Source: Bretschneidera sinensis
Taxonomy: Eukaryota; Streptophyta; Magnoliopsida; Brassicales; Akaniaceae
Length of the DNA: 64,000 nt
Assembly (NCBI GenBank): GCA_023935145.1
Contig: CM043700.1
Location: forward strand, 29,559,001-29,623,000
Reading direction: 5' to 3'
The notes beneath the pieces were generated by a model, which searched no databases, was not told where the DNA came from, and was given only the letters and a program-made list of their open reading frames with translations. Made by a program: the position numbers and the translations under genes. The first letter of the stretch is position 1; each line of letters begins with the position of its first letter. Of this stretch, positions 42,224 to 54,381 are shown piece after piece.

Positions 42224-44594
42224 ATGTAGAGTCTGGTATTTAATTCAACTATTTTAAATCACGGGAGAGTATTTTATACATAAATGGAAATGTTTATTCA
42301 AAAATAAATTATAATTAATTCATATTAGGATTAGTGAGACTTGGAAATAAATAAATAAACTAAGAATCAAATAATAAAAACACATGTCCATGAAGGATTA
42401 TAAATTTTTTGAAGAATGGTAAGAAAAACAAAGTTAAAACTGAAATTTTAAAGAGTGGTATGGTGAAATGTATAAAAATGAGAAGTGAAAGGTTAAAGTT
42501 GTAACAAAACTAAAAGAGAGGCTAAAAATAGGTGAGTAGCATCAGATTGTGTGCTGGAAGTCTTTAGAGAGACCGCGAGAAAAAGAGAAAAAGAGAAGAA
42601 AAGAATAAGGGAAAGAGAATGAGAAAAAGATAGGAAAAATGTTCCAAATCAAGGTAAAAATCTACTTTCTTGTCTATTAAATCTTCAAGCAAGTTTATAA
42701 CTTAGAATTTGAGTTTTGATTTATGGATTTGAAGTTATTTGAGAAATATTTGAGGCGATTTAGGTTATTTTCATAGGAAAATGGGTTTTAAACCAAAGTT
42801 CATGATTTAAAAGCTTAAAGTTCCAATTTTGTAGTGAGTAATGTTGGTTTTTGTTGATAAAACCTTAAGAAACGTCTATCTTGAAAGATTTGAGAATTCC
42901 CATGAAAAATCAAAAGAATTTTGTAGGAAAAATGGCTTTTTTGTAAGTTTTTTGCTGGAAAATGAAGTCATAGTCGACTACAGCTCATTATAGTCGACTA
43001 CAGGAGCACTCGAGACCAATTTTTCTAAAGAATCAGGTGTGTGGTTGACTATAAGGAGTTGTAGTCGACTACAACAAGCACTTGGACCTGTTGTAGTGGA
43101 CTATAGCTCAGTGTAGTGGACTATAACTCAGTGTAATGGACTACAACTTCACTTTTTTGCTAAAAATTCACTTCTTGCTTAACTTTTTAAGTTCCAAACT
43201 TCCCCAAAGTGATTTTAATCTTCAAATACATTAGAAACATGATTAAAAAAACCTTTGAAATGCTTAACAATTATGAGATTAAAGTGTTTTTGAAACCCGA
43301 GTCAATTATTTGGAAAAAAAAGAGGAAAAAAAGGGCATAACACTTTCATATTTCGAATAACACTTTCATATTTCGATTTTTGGTTGCGTGCAAAGTGCAC
43401 ACATGTTATTTAAAGTATATGAATAACTTTAGAGTTTCTTAGTATTCAATAATGATTGATATTAATGAGATTAAGTGCTATTTGCCTCTAGACACAAGTG
43501 ATGAACAACTTTGAAGAACAAAAGGAATAGTTTGGGACTAATGGTGGATTGTGTAGCAAAGGTGAGTTCATCTTACTCTTAGTACACGTGAAGGAACTTC
43601 AAAATCATAAGGGTTTGAATTCAACTATAAATATAGAGGTAAAGGAATGCTAGGAACGCACCTAGGAAGGGTCAAGGGGATTTGAGGATATATGCTGAGA
43701 GACGTATCGGTATGTGGGGAGATGTCTCCGTTGTTAAATGTTTAGCCTAGTAAGGGGAAATGAAGTGAAATAAAATGAAAGAGATGAAATGAACCGAGAT
43801 ATGATCATGCATTGCATAACATTTCATATGATGATTGATGTGATTAGCCATATAAAGGGCACATGATGTGATTGACTCAGTGAAGGGTATATGATGTTGA
43901 TTTTTGTGACAAGATGATGTTGTGTGTGTATTGTTGATTGTTTGTGATGTGGAAAGTGTTTGGGTTGATTGTGAATGAATATGTATGAATGTACTTTAAA
44001 TTCTTTTATGCTTATAATATGGTGTGTAGTGCCATAATGTGATAGGCACCCTTTCGTGAATTAAGGATATGAAAGAAATATGAGGTTTATAATTAAAAAG
44101 AAATGGATATCATTTAGAGCTATATGCTATTTAACTTAATTTATAATATGAATTGATAAACGAAACTAAAAATGAAATACTTTGAGTAATTTGTTACTCA
44201 TTGAGCTTTTTAAAGCTCACCCCCTCTTTATGTTTTATTTCCCCCTTAGGTGGCAGCCGATTATGGAAGCAATCTTTAGTTGAGAGCTGTTAGTGAAAAA
44301 TGGTACAAGTAGTTGAAAGCAACATCGTTAGGGTTTTCTTGAGTCTAAATTCATTTTAAAATGTTGTTATGTAAATATAGGAGAGAAATTTGTTGTATTT
44401 TTTGCAAATTGTAAGGATTTAAGAAATGATGTATTAATAGTATTATATAAATGTGATTGTACATGAGATGAATTTTGATTGATTGTGAATTATACTATAT
44501 GAAAAAATGTATGCATGGTATTCAGATTAGAGCTCAAAGTTGAAAGGTGAGGATACTGTCTCAGGCAGGGTCCACTAATGGATGGGTCGTTACA
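42224..44594 (+). repeat. 5' LTR of element M (start approximate)
   Basis: Ends GGGTCGTTACA immediately before a tRNA-iMet-type primer site. It carries a cluster of TAGTCGACTACA palindromes (about 42967-43145, some decayed to GTGGACTA) upstream of a TATAAATATAG box (about 43626-43637). From about 42709 to 44090 it is repeated at 46088-47662. The start at 42224 (TGTAGAGTC) is a guess. Confidence 0.55.
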
Positions 44595-44598
44595 TTTT

Positions 44599-44615
44599 TG
44601 GTATCAGTACATAGG
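44599..44615 (+). promoter_or_regulatory. Primer-binding site of element M (tRNA-iMet type)
   Basis: TGGTATCAGTACATAGG, close to TGGTATCAGAGC, four bases after the LTR end. This is typical of chromoviruses and Copia elements. Confidence 0.65.
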
Positions 44616-46087
44616 CTTAAGGTTCTGTAGACTCTAGTTGCATGAGCATGGTGTATGAGGAGTTGATAGAGAGTCGGTTGTGTAAGGTTAGAGAAGATGT
44701 CATTTAGGAAATCAAAGTCGATATTGGAATGAGTTGTCGTAAGAGTTCTTAAAGAGGGAGTGGGTTGATTTCATATGGTGTTGGATGATGTTGTGCTGTG
44801 TGTAACGACTTATTTATGCTTGTGAAATTTTTTTTACTAATGCTCTTAAGGAAGGCTATGGATATGAATATTCTATCTTGATGGTGAATTGTATAGTTTG
44901 TATATGTAGGCATATGTGAATTGTGTTGTTGTGTGGTTGGTTACATTCTTGAAAATTTTATGGTTGTTGTGGTTAGTTACATTCTCGATAGTGAATACAA
45001 ATGATGTTGTATGAATTGTGTTGTATGTGAAGATGTGGGAAGCTAATAAGAATGAGTAATTTTAAATTTATTTGGATGTCTTATATCGATGGTATACCCC
45101 ATTGGTAAAATTAATGGTTAAATAATAGTTAAATGAGTTAGAGAGGTTGCTAAGGATGAACTCCTAAAATAAATAATAAATGTTTGAACTTGATAATAAT
45201 GTTGTTAAGAAGATTGAAAAATTTAAATTGGAATGGAGATATAAATAAGTAAGTTGATAAACGTATGTGCTTGGTGAAAAAGGTAATCGAGCTTATGATG
45301 AATGAGCATGATGAAATGATAATTGAAATAATAATATGGGGTTGGAATGTTTTTGAAATTGCATGTTGTGCTTACCATTAGAAAGTGTGGACAATTTAAG
45401 AACTGGGGATGTAGTGCCAAAAATTTTGTGAGAATAATAAGAATTCTTGATTTTAAAATGTGAAATAAAGATGGGAGAGTAATATGTTGGAGGAATTTTG
45501 ATGAATTAACAAGTGTGAAAAAAGGATAAAAAGATAAATTATTAGAATAAGTAGTTGACGTAGTGAGAGAGGTAATGTTGAAAGTGATTAAGGTAAAAAG
45601 GGAGAAACAATTTGAGTAAAGGAATGTTGGCGTTGGATTAACAACAACAAAATTTTTGAAAAAGTTGAAATTTGAAGAAAGATAATAAAAGAAATATGTA
45701 CTTGTCTTGAACAGAAATTTTATAGGAATAATCATATTAAATCATGTAGTTGATTGGAAGTATGTGATTGTATGAGGGAATCGAATTATGAAATTTATAT
45801 TGAAAATGTTGAGGATGAAGATTGTTATATGAAATTGTAAAGAGAAATAGTATGTTGAATTTAAATCAAATGCAAGTGTGATGACATGTTAATCAAAGGA
45901 CATTGGTGAATTTCCTTTAGAACTTGGAACTCTTATGAAAGACTTCTAAAAGTGATTAGATAAAAGATTGGCACTTGTAAGTTTAAAAGTTTCACTATAT
46001 TTGGGGAGTAACCTAAGAAGTATTAACTTTGAAGCTGGTAAAAGATGGGAATTGACGAGTTGACTTAATGTAAAGTATACACGTAGG
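44616..46087 (+). other. Element M internal remnant
   Basis: AT-rich and decayed. No convincing gag or pol could be read in any frame. The 170-codon minus frame at 45223-45735 is low-complexity and not a gene. Confidence 0.4.
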
Positions 46088-47662
46088 ATTTGAGTTTTGA
46101 TTTACGAATTTGAAGTTGTTTAAGAAAAGTGTGAGAAGATTTTGGTTATTTTTGGAGGAAAATTGGTTTTAAACCAAAGTTCCAATTTTGGGGGTGAGTA
46201 ATGTTGTTTTTTATTGATAAAACCTAAGGAAACATATCTTGAAAGATATTAGAATCCCTATGGAAAGTCAAGAGAATTTTGAAGGAAAAATGGGTTTTTC
46301 ATAAGGTTTTTATTAGAAAATGAAGTCGTAGTCGACTACAGCTCATTGTAGTCGACTACAGGAGCTCTCAAGACTAAATTTTGTGAAGAATCAGGTATGT
46401 AGTAAAATAAAAGGAGCTTTAGTCGACTACAGCAAGCACCCGGACCTGTTGTAGTCGACTACAACTTAGTGTAGTCGACTATAGCTTCACCATTGTTGCT
46501 GAAAATTCACTTCTTGCTTAACTTTTTGAGTTCCAAACTTTCCCAAAAGTGATTTTAATCTTCAAATACATCAAAAACATGATTTAAAAACTTTTGAAAT
46601 GCTTAATAATTATGATATTAAAGTGTTTTTGAAACCCAAGTCAATGATTTTAAAAGGAAAGAAAAAAGCCATAACACTTTTATATTTCGGTTTTTGGTTA
46701 TGTACGAAGTACGCGTATGCTATTTAAAGTATACGAATACCTTTGGGGTTGCTTAGTATTCAATAATGATTGGTATTAATGAGATTAAGTGCTATTTGAC
46801 TTTAGGCACAAATGATGAACAACTTTGAAAGATAAAGGAAATAGTTTGGGACTAGTGGTGGATTGTGTGGTGAAGTGAGTTCACCTTACTCTTAGTAAGC
46901 GTGAAAGAACTACAAAATTATATATATACATATATATACATATATATACATATATATATTGTGTGTATGTGTTTTCAAGTGTTGAAGTTGAATATGTTGG
47001 TATGAAATAAGTTTGTTAATTGAATTGTACTTTTATTAATTGTGTGTGTATGTGTGAATAAGATTTTTGGATCCAAGAGAAGATTTGAATGAGATGAGTA
47101 GGATCTTCAGATCCGAGGGATGTTGAGATTGAGATGAGATTTGTAGGATATTCATATCCGAGGGATGTTGAGATGAGATGAGATGAGTAAGATCTTCAGA
47201 TCTGAGGATGAGATTGCAATGGCAGGACCCCGCCTGAGAAATGTGAAGGGGATCTGATGATATATGTTGAGAGATAATGTTGAGGGAAGTACCGGTACGT
47301 GGGGAGACGTCTCCGGTATGATATGATTAGCTCAGTGAGGGGCAATGAAATGAAATGAGAAAGATGAAATGAACCGAGATGTGGTCATGTATTGCATTGC
47401 ATTTCATATGATGATTGATGTGATTGGCCCAATGAGGGACACATGATGTGATTGGCCTAGTGAAGGGCATATGATGTTGATTTGTGTGATTGGATAATGT
47501 TGTGTCTGTATGGTTGATTGATTGTGACGTGAAAAATATGAGAATGGATTGTGAATGATTGTGTATGAATGTACTACAAACTCTTTTGTGCTTATAATAT
47601 GGTGTGTAGTGCCATTATGTGATAGGCACAATTATGTTAATTAAAGATATGAAGAAATATAA
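46088..47662 (+). repeat. 3' LTR of element M, truncated at both ends
   Basis: Repeats the core of 42709-44090, including the GTAGTCGACTACA cluster (46324-46480). It has extra insertions: a TATATACA microsatellite (46919-46965) and a ~45-bp minisatellite (47062-47215, about three units with GGATCTTCAGATCCGAGG). It ends where the Copia LTR begins. Confidence 0.55.
47062..47215. repeat. Imperfect ~45-bp minisatellite
   Basis: About three units built on GGATCTTCAGATCCGAGG and ATGTTGAGATGAGATGAG. The first part is itself an inverted repeat around AGATCT/GATCTTCAGATC. It is present only in the 3' LTR copy of M. Confidence 0.7.
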
Positions 47663-48521
47663 TGTTTGCTGGTATTTGTCTGAGGATTAAACAAGTTTAA
47701 AATGCTTCAGCATCAAGTCTCCAGGCCGCGGCTCAAGGTGTGTGCACCTCAGCTTCCAGAAAGTCCAAAAGTTGAGGGAGGAGCTGTGCACTATGGCACA
47801 GCCACCCTAAGCCGCGGCCTCTAGCATGATAGAAAGCCTTCCCCCTTCAAGGCCACAACTTGCCCTGTTTTGAGCCGCGGCTTGAAAGCACATCTGAAGC
47901 CAATTTTCAGCATTCTTCTCCTAGTGTGTGGGGCTTGAAAAAAATGCACTGGATCACTTAGGATTGTTGGAGGGCTATGAATGATTTGTCCTCAAGATCT
48001 AAGGGTTAAGATTATCTTCAAGATAGGTTCAAGAAGTGGTGCACTATATAAAGGGTCACCTAGCTTCAATCTCAACACAAGTGTGAGACAAGTTGTAAAC
48101 ACAAGATCATCATACAAGAGAATTCAAGTGCAAGTGTGAGAGTGAAAAGACACAAAAACACTGGAGAGGCACTATAATAGATCTCAAAGAAAGGCTGGTT
48201 ATTTAGAGAGAGAGTAGTATAGATTGGGGAGAAGGGATTTGTAATAGTTCTTTATCAATTTCTATTTTCTCTTCTTTCGTTCTTCAAGAACTTGAGATTC
48301 TTGAAGAGGTGTTGTTGTATCTATAAAGAACTCATTGATTTAGTGCAGAGAGTTTGAAGGAACTCATGGAGACGTAGGCTATTGCCGAACCTCAATAACA
48401 AATTGTTTGTGTTATTTCTTTGATTGTTTGATTTCTGTTTATGTTCTAATCATTACAAGTCATTCTAGACTTGGGTGTTTGGAAGATCACCACCTGGGCA
48501 TTTTGAGGTGGTTTCCCAACA
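47663..48521 (+). repeat. LTR of Copia element J (about 859 bp)
   Basis: Ends TTTCCCAACA before a decayed primer site. TATATAAA is at 48045-48052. Upstream of it are three GCCGCGGC-type palindromes (about 47726, 47815, 47876). The left boundary is taken where homology to the M LTR stops. Confidence 0.65.
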
Positions 48522-48522
48522 G

Positions 48523-48539
48523 TGGTATAAAAGCTTTGG
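48523..48539 (+). promoter_or_regulatory. Primer-binding site of Copia element J
   Basis: TGGTATAAAAGCTTTGG, a mutated form of the tRNA-iMet site TGGTATCAGAGC. Confidence 0.6.
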
Positions 48540-48765
48540 TTAGCGGGTATCGGAGCTGGAACAGAAGGTATCGGAGTAAGACTCTAAGAATCAAAGATCA
48601 ACTTCTTGGGTGATTCAAGAACGGAGTAAAAATCAAGATCTGATCGTGTTCTTGAGGGTGATTCAAGAACGGTATTGAGATCAATCTCTGATCGTGTTCT
48701 TGAGATTTAGAATAAGATAGAAAACAATTGTAGGTGCTGCATAAATATGGGATTTTCTCCACAAG

Positions 48766-49293
48766 ATGGGTTCAAACTTTATTGTTGAGAAGTTTGATGG
48801 AAAGGGAGACTTTGCCCTTTGGAAGCGAAAAATCAAGGCTGTTCTTATGCAACAAAAGGTGGACTTAGCTATTGGAGAAGATTATGCTTTTCCAGTAAGT
48901 ATCGCAGAGGTCCAGCGGATTGAGATGAAGAAGATGGCATACAACACCATTTTCTTGCACATGTCAGATAACATGACAAGGGAGTGCGGAGACTCGGAAG
49001 ATCCAGCTGTCATATGGAAGAAACTAGATGAGTTGTTTCTTACCCAAACTCTCCCTAATAAGATATATCTTCTTAAAAGAATCTTTGCTTTTAAAATGGA
49101 TCATAATAAAGAGTTGCAAGATAATCTTGATGCGTTTAATAAACTAGTTCAAGATTTGGCTAGTTGTAGTATAATGTTCCCGGATGAATAATTGGCTATT
49201 ATGTTATTAAATTCTCTTCCTGATTATTTTGAAAGTTTGATTAATGCAATTGAATATGGAAGAGATACACTAACCAAGGAAATTGCGGGGCTC
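48766..49293 (+). pseudogene. gag: Copia element J gag, N-terminal part
   Basis: ATG at 48766. VEKFDGKGDFALWKRKIKAV and LMQQKVDLAI are characteristic of the TNT1/Tork lineage of Ty1/Copia. They are followed by ETDP-like DSEDPAVIWKKLDELFLTQT and LPNKIYLLKRIFAFKM. A TAA at 49189 (PDE*LAIMLLNSLP) interrupts it. The frame is then cut at 49293 by a solo LTR and continues at 62217. The flanks GGCTC (49289-49293) and GACTC (62217-62221) are the target duplication. Confidence 0.85.
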
Positions 49294-50538
49294 TGTTGTG
49301 ACGATTATCTAACTAAATAAATACGCAAATAACCATACTAGTTTTACTTGCAAGTGCACAAGGTCAGTGATAGCATAGTGTGCAAGTGCGAGATCATTTC
49401 CACAGGGATTGGTGAATTTCGTTTTAGAATTAGTTTCTTCAAGGTAAAAAGAGAAATAACTATTGATTATGAGTAAATAACAATAATAAGAACATAGGAC
49501 TACGATATCCACCACTAATTATACTTTCCCACTAAGTAAGGTGTCAATGCTCTAGCCTTATCATGAATATTTAATGGTTGCCAACTTAAGGGCTTGGTCC
49601 ACACCTTAGGTTATTGATCTTCCTATGCAATGAGTTAGGCATGGTGTATACTCTAACTCTTCTGTCTCTTAAGAGATTCAGCATGGGTGTATACTAAGTT
49701 GTTTCTTAAGAGAGCATGAGGGCTGTGGAGATCGGCAACCACACAGGACCTAGGGCTTGGTCCGCCCGATTTCCCATGTTGATTAACCCAGGAATCTGGT
49801 GTGGATATCCCTTGTTACTAATGTTGAACCTAGGACTCTGTCATTCAAATTGATTCGACTAACTTATCCATACCACATGCATACGTTGATCAGACACACA
49901 CATATGAGGAATTTAAATACAAACAGGCATTAATCAAGTTAAACATTCTAACAAGGCTATAGCAAAGATAATCAATGAATAAATATGTAGAAAAGCATAA
50001 CTAGGGCTTCAATCAAGCCCTATAAGAGTTTAGTTACACATGCTAGTTAAACTAAACATTCTAAACATAGTGACATAAAAACATAAAACTAAAACCGAAG
50101 AAGACTCCGGAGACAAGTCGTCAATTCCTCTCCTAAGCTTGCTACTTCGAATCTCAAAAACAAAAGGTCCGGTTTATGTGTTTTACAGGGCTATTTTTAG
50201 GGTCTTCATGGTGTCTTGAAACCCTAATTTCCTATTTGGAGTCTGGAGACTTCTTTCCATATCTGGCTCTACCGCCTCTCGAGTAATTGCGCTCGAGCAT
50301 ATGCGAGATGCGCTCGAGCCTTCTTCAAGTGCACTCATGCTCTTGTGCACTCGATCTCAAGGGGGGTGCGCTTGAGCACACCTTGCTGGATGGCAGAACT
50401 TGACTTTTGCTTCTAAAAGCTCCAAATTGTCATCTTTTTGTCCAAGTCCTGTGAAAAACACATAAAACACGAAAATGAACTAGAATCCACAGAAATAGAT
50501 AAATAAATAGCCTAACAAGTGTAAATTAAAGGGCTTAA
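49294..50538 (-). repeat. Solo Athila-type LTR, major part
   Basis: Starts TGTTGTGACG on plus. Its end (to CACTTATCA) lies at 62193-62216 because element K inserted 25 bp before it. It contains CTCGAG-flavoured motifs at 50285-50385 and hairpin arms at 49664-49674 and 49704-49714. No partner LTR or internal region is present, so it is a solo LTR. Confidence 0.85.
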
Positions 50539-51858
50539 TGTTGCACGTTTGTCTACTTAAATAAATAAGTAAATAACCGTACAGTTTTACTTACAAGTGT
50601 ACAAGGTCAATGGTAGCATTGTGTGCAAGTGCGAGATCATTTCCACAAGGATTGGTGAATTTCATTTTAGAATAAGTTTCTTAATAAAAGAAGATCAAAA
50701 TAACTATTGAATGTGAATTAATAATAATAAGACATAGGGTTTTGATATCCACCACTAGTCATACTTTCCCAATGAGTAATAGGTCAATGCACTAGTGTTC
50801 CTATGAATACCTAATGGTTACCATCCTAAGGGCATGGTATCTACTCCTTAAGCTATTGATTTCTTTAAGCACCGAGTTAGGCATGGTATCTGCTCTAACT
50901 TTTTTCTTTCTTAAGGGATTCAGCATGGTATCTACTGAGTTGTTCCTTAAGAAAGCATAAGATTTATGGAAATCGATAACCACACGGGACCTAGGGCATG
51001 GTATCTACTCCCGATTTTCCATATTGATTAATCCAAGAATCTAGTGTGGATATCTTTTTTTACTATTGTTAGACCTAGGACTCGGTCATCCAAATTGATC
51101 TAACTAACAAGTCCATACCACATGCACATATTGATCAGACATATACATATGAGGAATTTAAATAAACACGGACATTAATCAAGTTAAGCATCATAATCAA
51201 GGCTATTGCAAAGATAATCAATGAATGTATATATGGGAAAGCATAACTAGGGCTTCAATCGAGCCCTATAAAGAGTTAGTTACACATGTTGTCTAAGACA
51301 AACATCATAGTATAAACTAAATATAAACTATAAAGCTCGAAGAATACTATGGAGATGGGTTGTCAATCCTCTCCAAAGCTTACAATTTCGAGCTAAGCAA
51401 AAGATAAAAGAAGTGATATCCTTTGTGTGTGTTTATAGGTGTATTTATAGGGGTTGAATAACCCTAGAAGACTTAGGAAACCCTAAACTTCCTAAAACAT
51501 AAAACCTTCTCAATTTCCAAAACTGGTTCTACCATTTTACTGTTCACGCCCGTACATGTGCGCTCGATCGCATGTGTTTTGCGCTTGATCGCAAGGCTGT
51601 GCTCGATCATTCTTGTGTGCACATGAGCGCTTATGCGCTCGATCACACCCAATAGTGCGCTCGATCGCACTTTTGCCAGTAGCTGCTCCAGGATTTCCAG
51701 ATTTCTTCCTTTAGGTGCCAAGAATGCTTCTTTTTACCCAAGACCCTATAAAAACATGTGAAACACAGAAATAAAGTGAAATGAACTAAATTAACATAAC
51801 TAAGGACTTAGCAAATGTAAATAAGGGGGCTTAAATATGAATATTTAAGCACCTATCA
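50539..51858 (-). repeat. 3' LTR of element K
   Basis: TATA (minus) at 51443-51449, motif cluster at 51559-51672, hairpin arms (perfect 11 bp) at 50906-50916 and 50945-50955. The adjacent polypurine tract at 51859-51872 has one change (CACCCCTAAACTTA on plus). Confidence 0.9.
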
Positions 51859-53253
51859 CACCCCTAAACTTACATATTGCTAGTCCCTTAGCAATACAAA
51901 ACTAAAAACTAAAATGAAAAATAACGACACAGAGATAGATCCAATATCCATAATGTCCACAAAAGTTTAGGTCATCACATAAAATTATAATGCACATTCA
52001 TGAGCAAGCTTAACAAATATAAACATATTTTTGCAATGAATAAGAGTTTTGAACGCAAATCGCTTTCATGAGGTAATTTCAGACATCACAAGTTTAACTT
52101 TAGTGTGTGGTGAACTAGCACATAAAAGATTAGGTTTCCAAATAATTCTAATGTGTAGTGTTTCGATGTCTCAAGATTCACCAAATTTCCTATTAGAATC
52201 AACAAAAATGGCATAGTTTTTCTTCTTTTCTTTTGTTTGTGAGATTTTTGCCAAGTTAGTTCCCTTAAGCTTTCTATTTGACTCATATAGCGAACGTTTA
52301 GCCAATGACTCCCAAACCAGATGGTCTTAGGGTATTAGGTGTAAAGACACCCCTAAGGATTTACTAACTCGAGTAAAAAAAGCTACGAAACTAACAGGTC
52401 TTTATGCTACCAATCAGAATTTCCACCTTTTGACGTGACACTCACTGCTTATTGAGGCAAGAGGGCCAGTTACTCAGTGGAATGTTCTTTTTAATGATCA
52501 TAGTGCACAAAATTTTCACCTTTTGACGTGACACTCACTGCTTACTGAGACAAGAGGACCAGTTACTCAGTGAAAAATTAGTTTGCTGATCTTTAGGAGC
52601 ATTTTTATTTTTGAGCAATAACAATTTTTTTTTTATTTATGCCAAAGTGTTAATCTAACAGGTCATCTGGTTCACAGTCGAGTAAAAGAAATATACAAAT
52701 CAAAATTACATGTCATACCCCACACAACTATGTGCTAATGTGATCGTGTTAGTTCAGGTCAAACTTATGAATCCTTAAATGCCTAAAAGTAAGTGATCTA
52801 TGTTCAAAACTTAATTATTGGCCTATATTTTCAAAGTGTTAAGCTCACTTATGAAGTCAAATCATATTGATTGTTTAGATCACCCAAAATTTTTGGAACA
52901 GAATGAACATGCATTTATCTATAAAAAAAAAAAATGGGATATAGTGTGTGTGAGTGTGTCTCCATACCCCAAACTTAAATTGCGCATTGTCCTCAAGTGT
53001 GAATAGCATGGAAGGAGCTGACCTAGGAGATGGAGAACTATATGGCTGGCATGGCTCGTAGCACGCCCCCAAACTTCAACTGGATGCACTCACTCTGTCC
53101 TTGAAAAAAAAAGACAAACAAACTTAAAATGGAAAACAAGTAATAATAAACAACTATAGGAAAGGAAATAAAATAAAATACTAAAAAGGGTATGCTTTGG
53201 GGTGCCTCCCATGAGCGCTAAGTTTAACGTCTTCAGCCAGACAGGGTATCCTC
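51859..53253 (-). other. Element K 3' non-coding region
   Basis: Same layout as in X and D: conserved post-ORF box at 53197-53242, AAGTTTGGGGGCGTG near 53066-53080, a second tract near 52967, the two-copy module at 52421-52484 and 52512-52576, and the final polypurine tract. No coding. Confidence 0.65.
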
Positions 53254-54381
53254 TCACTTCTGATCGTCGGGTGGTGCAGTCGAAGAGGTACCGGGTGCCG
53301 GAGGTAGGCGATCAAGAATGACCTGTAGCATCACCTCCTGTCATGCAAACCGTGCCTCCAAACCATCTATACGCTGGTGCACGAGTGATGTGGCTGCAGA
53401 GACCTCACCTCGGAGAGAGAACAACTCAGTGAGAAAGTGCTGGGACTCTATAGGTCCTATGTCCGGATGGTCCTCCTCTTGCAATGGGCTAACCGCAGGG
53501 GTCTCTGTCTCCATATGATCCTCCTCAACCCTTTCAGCTGCAGATGCAGGGGCTAGGAGTCCTCGAGGCATGTGCGAGAGGCTATGTGTCCACTGAGCAT
53601 TCTCGAAGAAGGGATGCTCTCACACTGGTCGATCGCTGGTGGTCTCCTTAATCTCTTTCTTCTTAAAGATGTACGAGAGTAGGAATGAGAATGAGAGCCC
53701 CCATGCATTGGCTATGGTGGTCTGGTGGCCATGGACATGATCCTAGAATTTATACAGCTTGCTCCATATAACAACGGGAAGAGAGTACCAGTGACCTCTG
53801 TGGAAGGCATACAACATCTGTAGAAACTGGTCTCTCCTCTGTGTTTTATGCCCCAATGGACACACATTGCGCTGAGGGATAGTATCTACAAGCCAAAGTC
53901 GTGGAGGCAACTTTGACCGGCTCGCTGCATTGTTGTGTCTGTTGGCGTACTGGCCAGCGCACATATCCTCAATAATCGTAGACAGATCAAAAGAGTCTGG
54001 TTGTTCCTCGATATCGGTGTCCTCTGGAGGGGACGCATCATAGTAATGAAGAGCAGCAGTTATATCGACACTAGTCACCTCGATGGATGTGCCCTGGACT
54101 GAGGAAGTCAATACACCCGGTCTGTTGCAGTCAAAAGACAGGCTCTTATAGAACTGGACTACCAGCTGGGTGTAAGCAGTCGAGCAGACTGGTTTAAAAA
54201 GCCTCTTCAACCCCCGGTGTTTAAAAGCTTGGACTGCCCATTGAGTGGAATCCAATTGCTTGAAGACTTCATCGATGGCGAAAGTGGTCTCGAGTAAAAG
54301 TTCTCTCTGCTCGATGCTTGGCCTGGATGATTGGGCATGGCTGCTCGAGGCACGGGAGGTGGAAGCAGTTTGTTTTGACAT
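53254..54381 (-). pseudogene. Element K third ORF (Athila ORF3)
   Basis: ATG at 54379-54381 (MSKQTASTSRASSSH), TGA at 53254-53256. It is 376 codons in one frame with three internal stops (near 53740, 53618 and 53338). It contains SIEQRELLLETTF, FKPVCSTAYTQLVVQFYKSL, IEVTSVDITAALHYYDASPP, IIEDMCAGQYANRHNNAA, LPPRLWLVDTIPQRNVCPLG, WGLSFSFLLSYIFKKKEIKE and a C-terminal helical region (LTELFSLRGEVSAATSLVHQ). No transmembrane span or signal peptide. This is the best-preserved copy and a template for the family. Function unknown. Confidence 0.8.

Noticed and set aside
45223..45735. 170-codon minus-strand frame
   Set aside because: Phe/Tyr/Ser-rich translation of AT-rich non-coding DNA within the remnant of element M. 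No similarity to any element protein.
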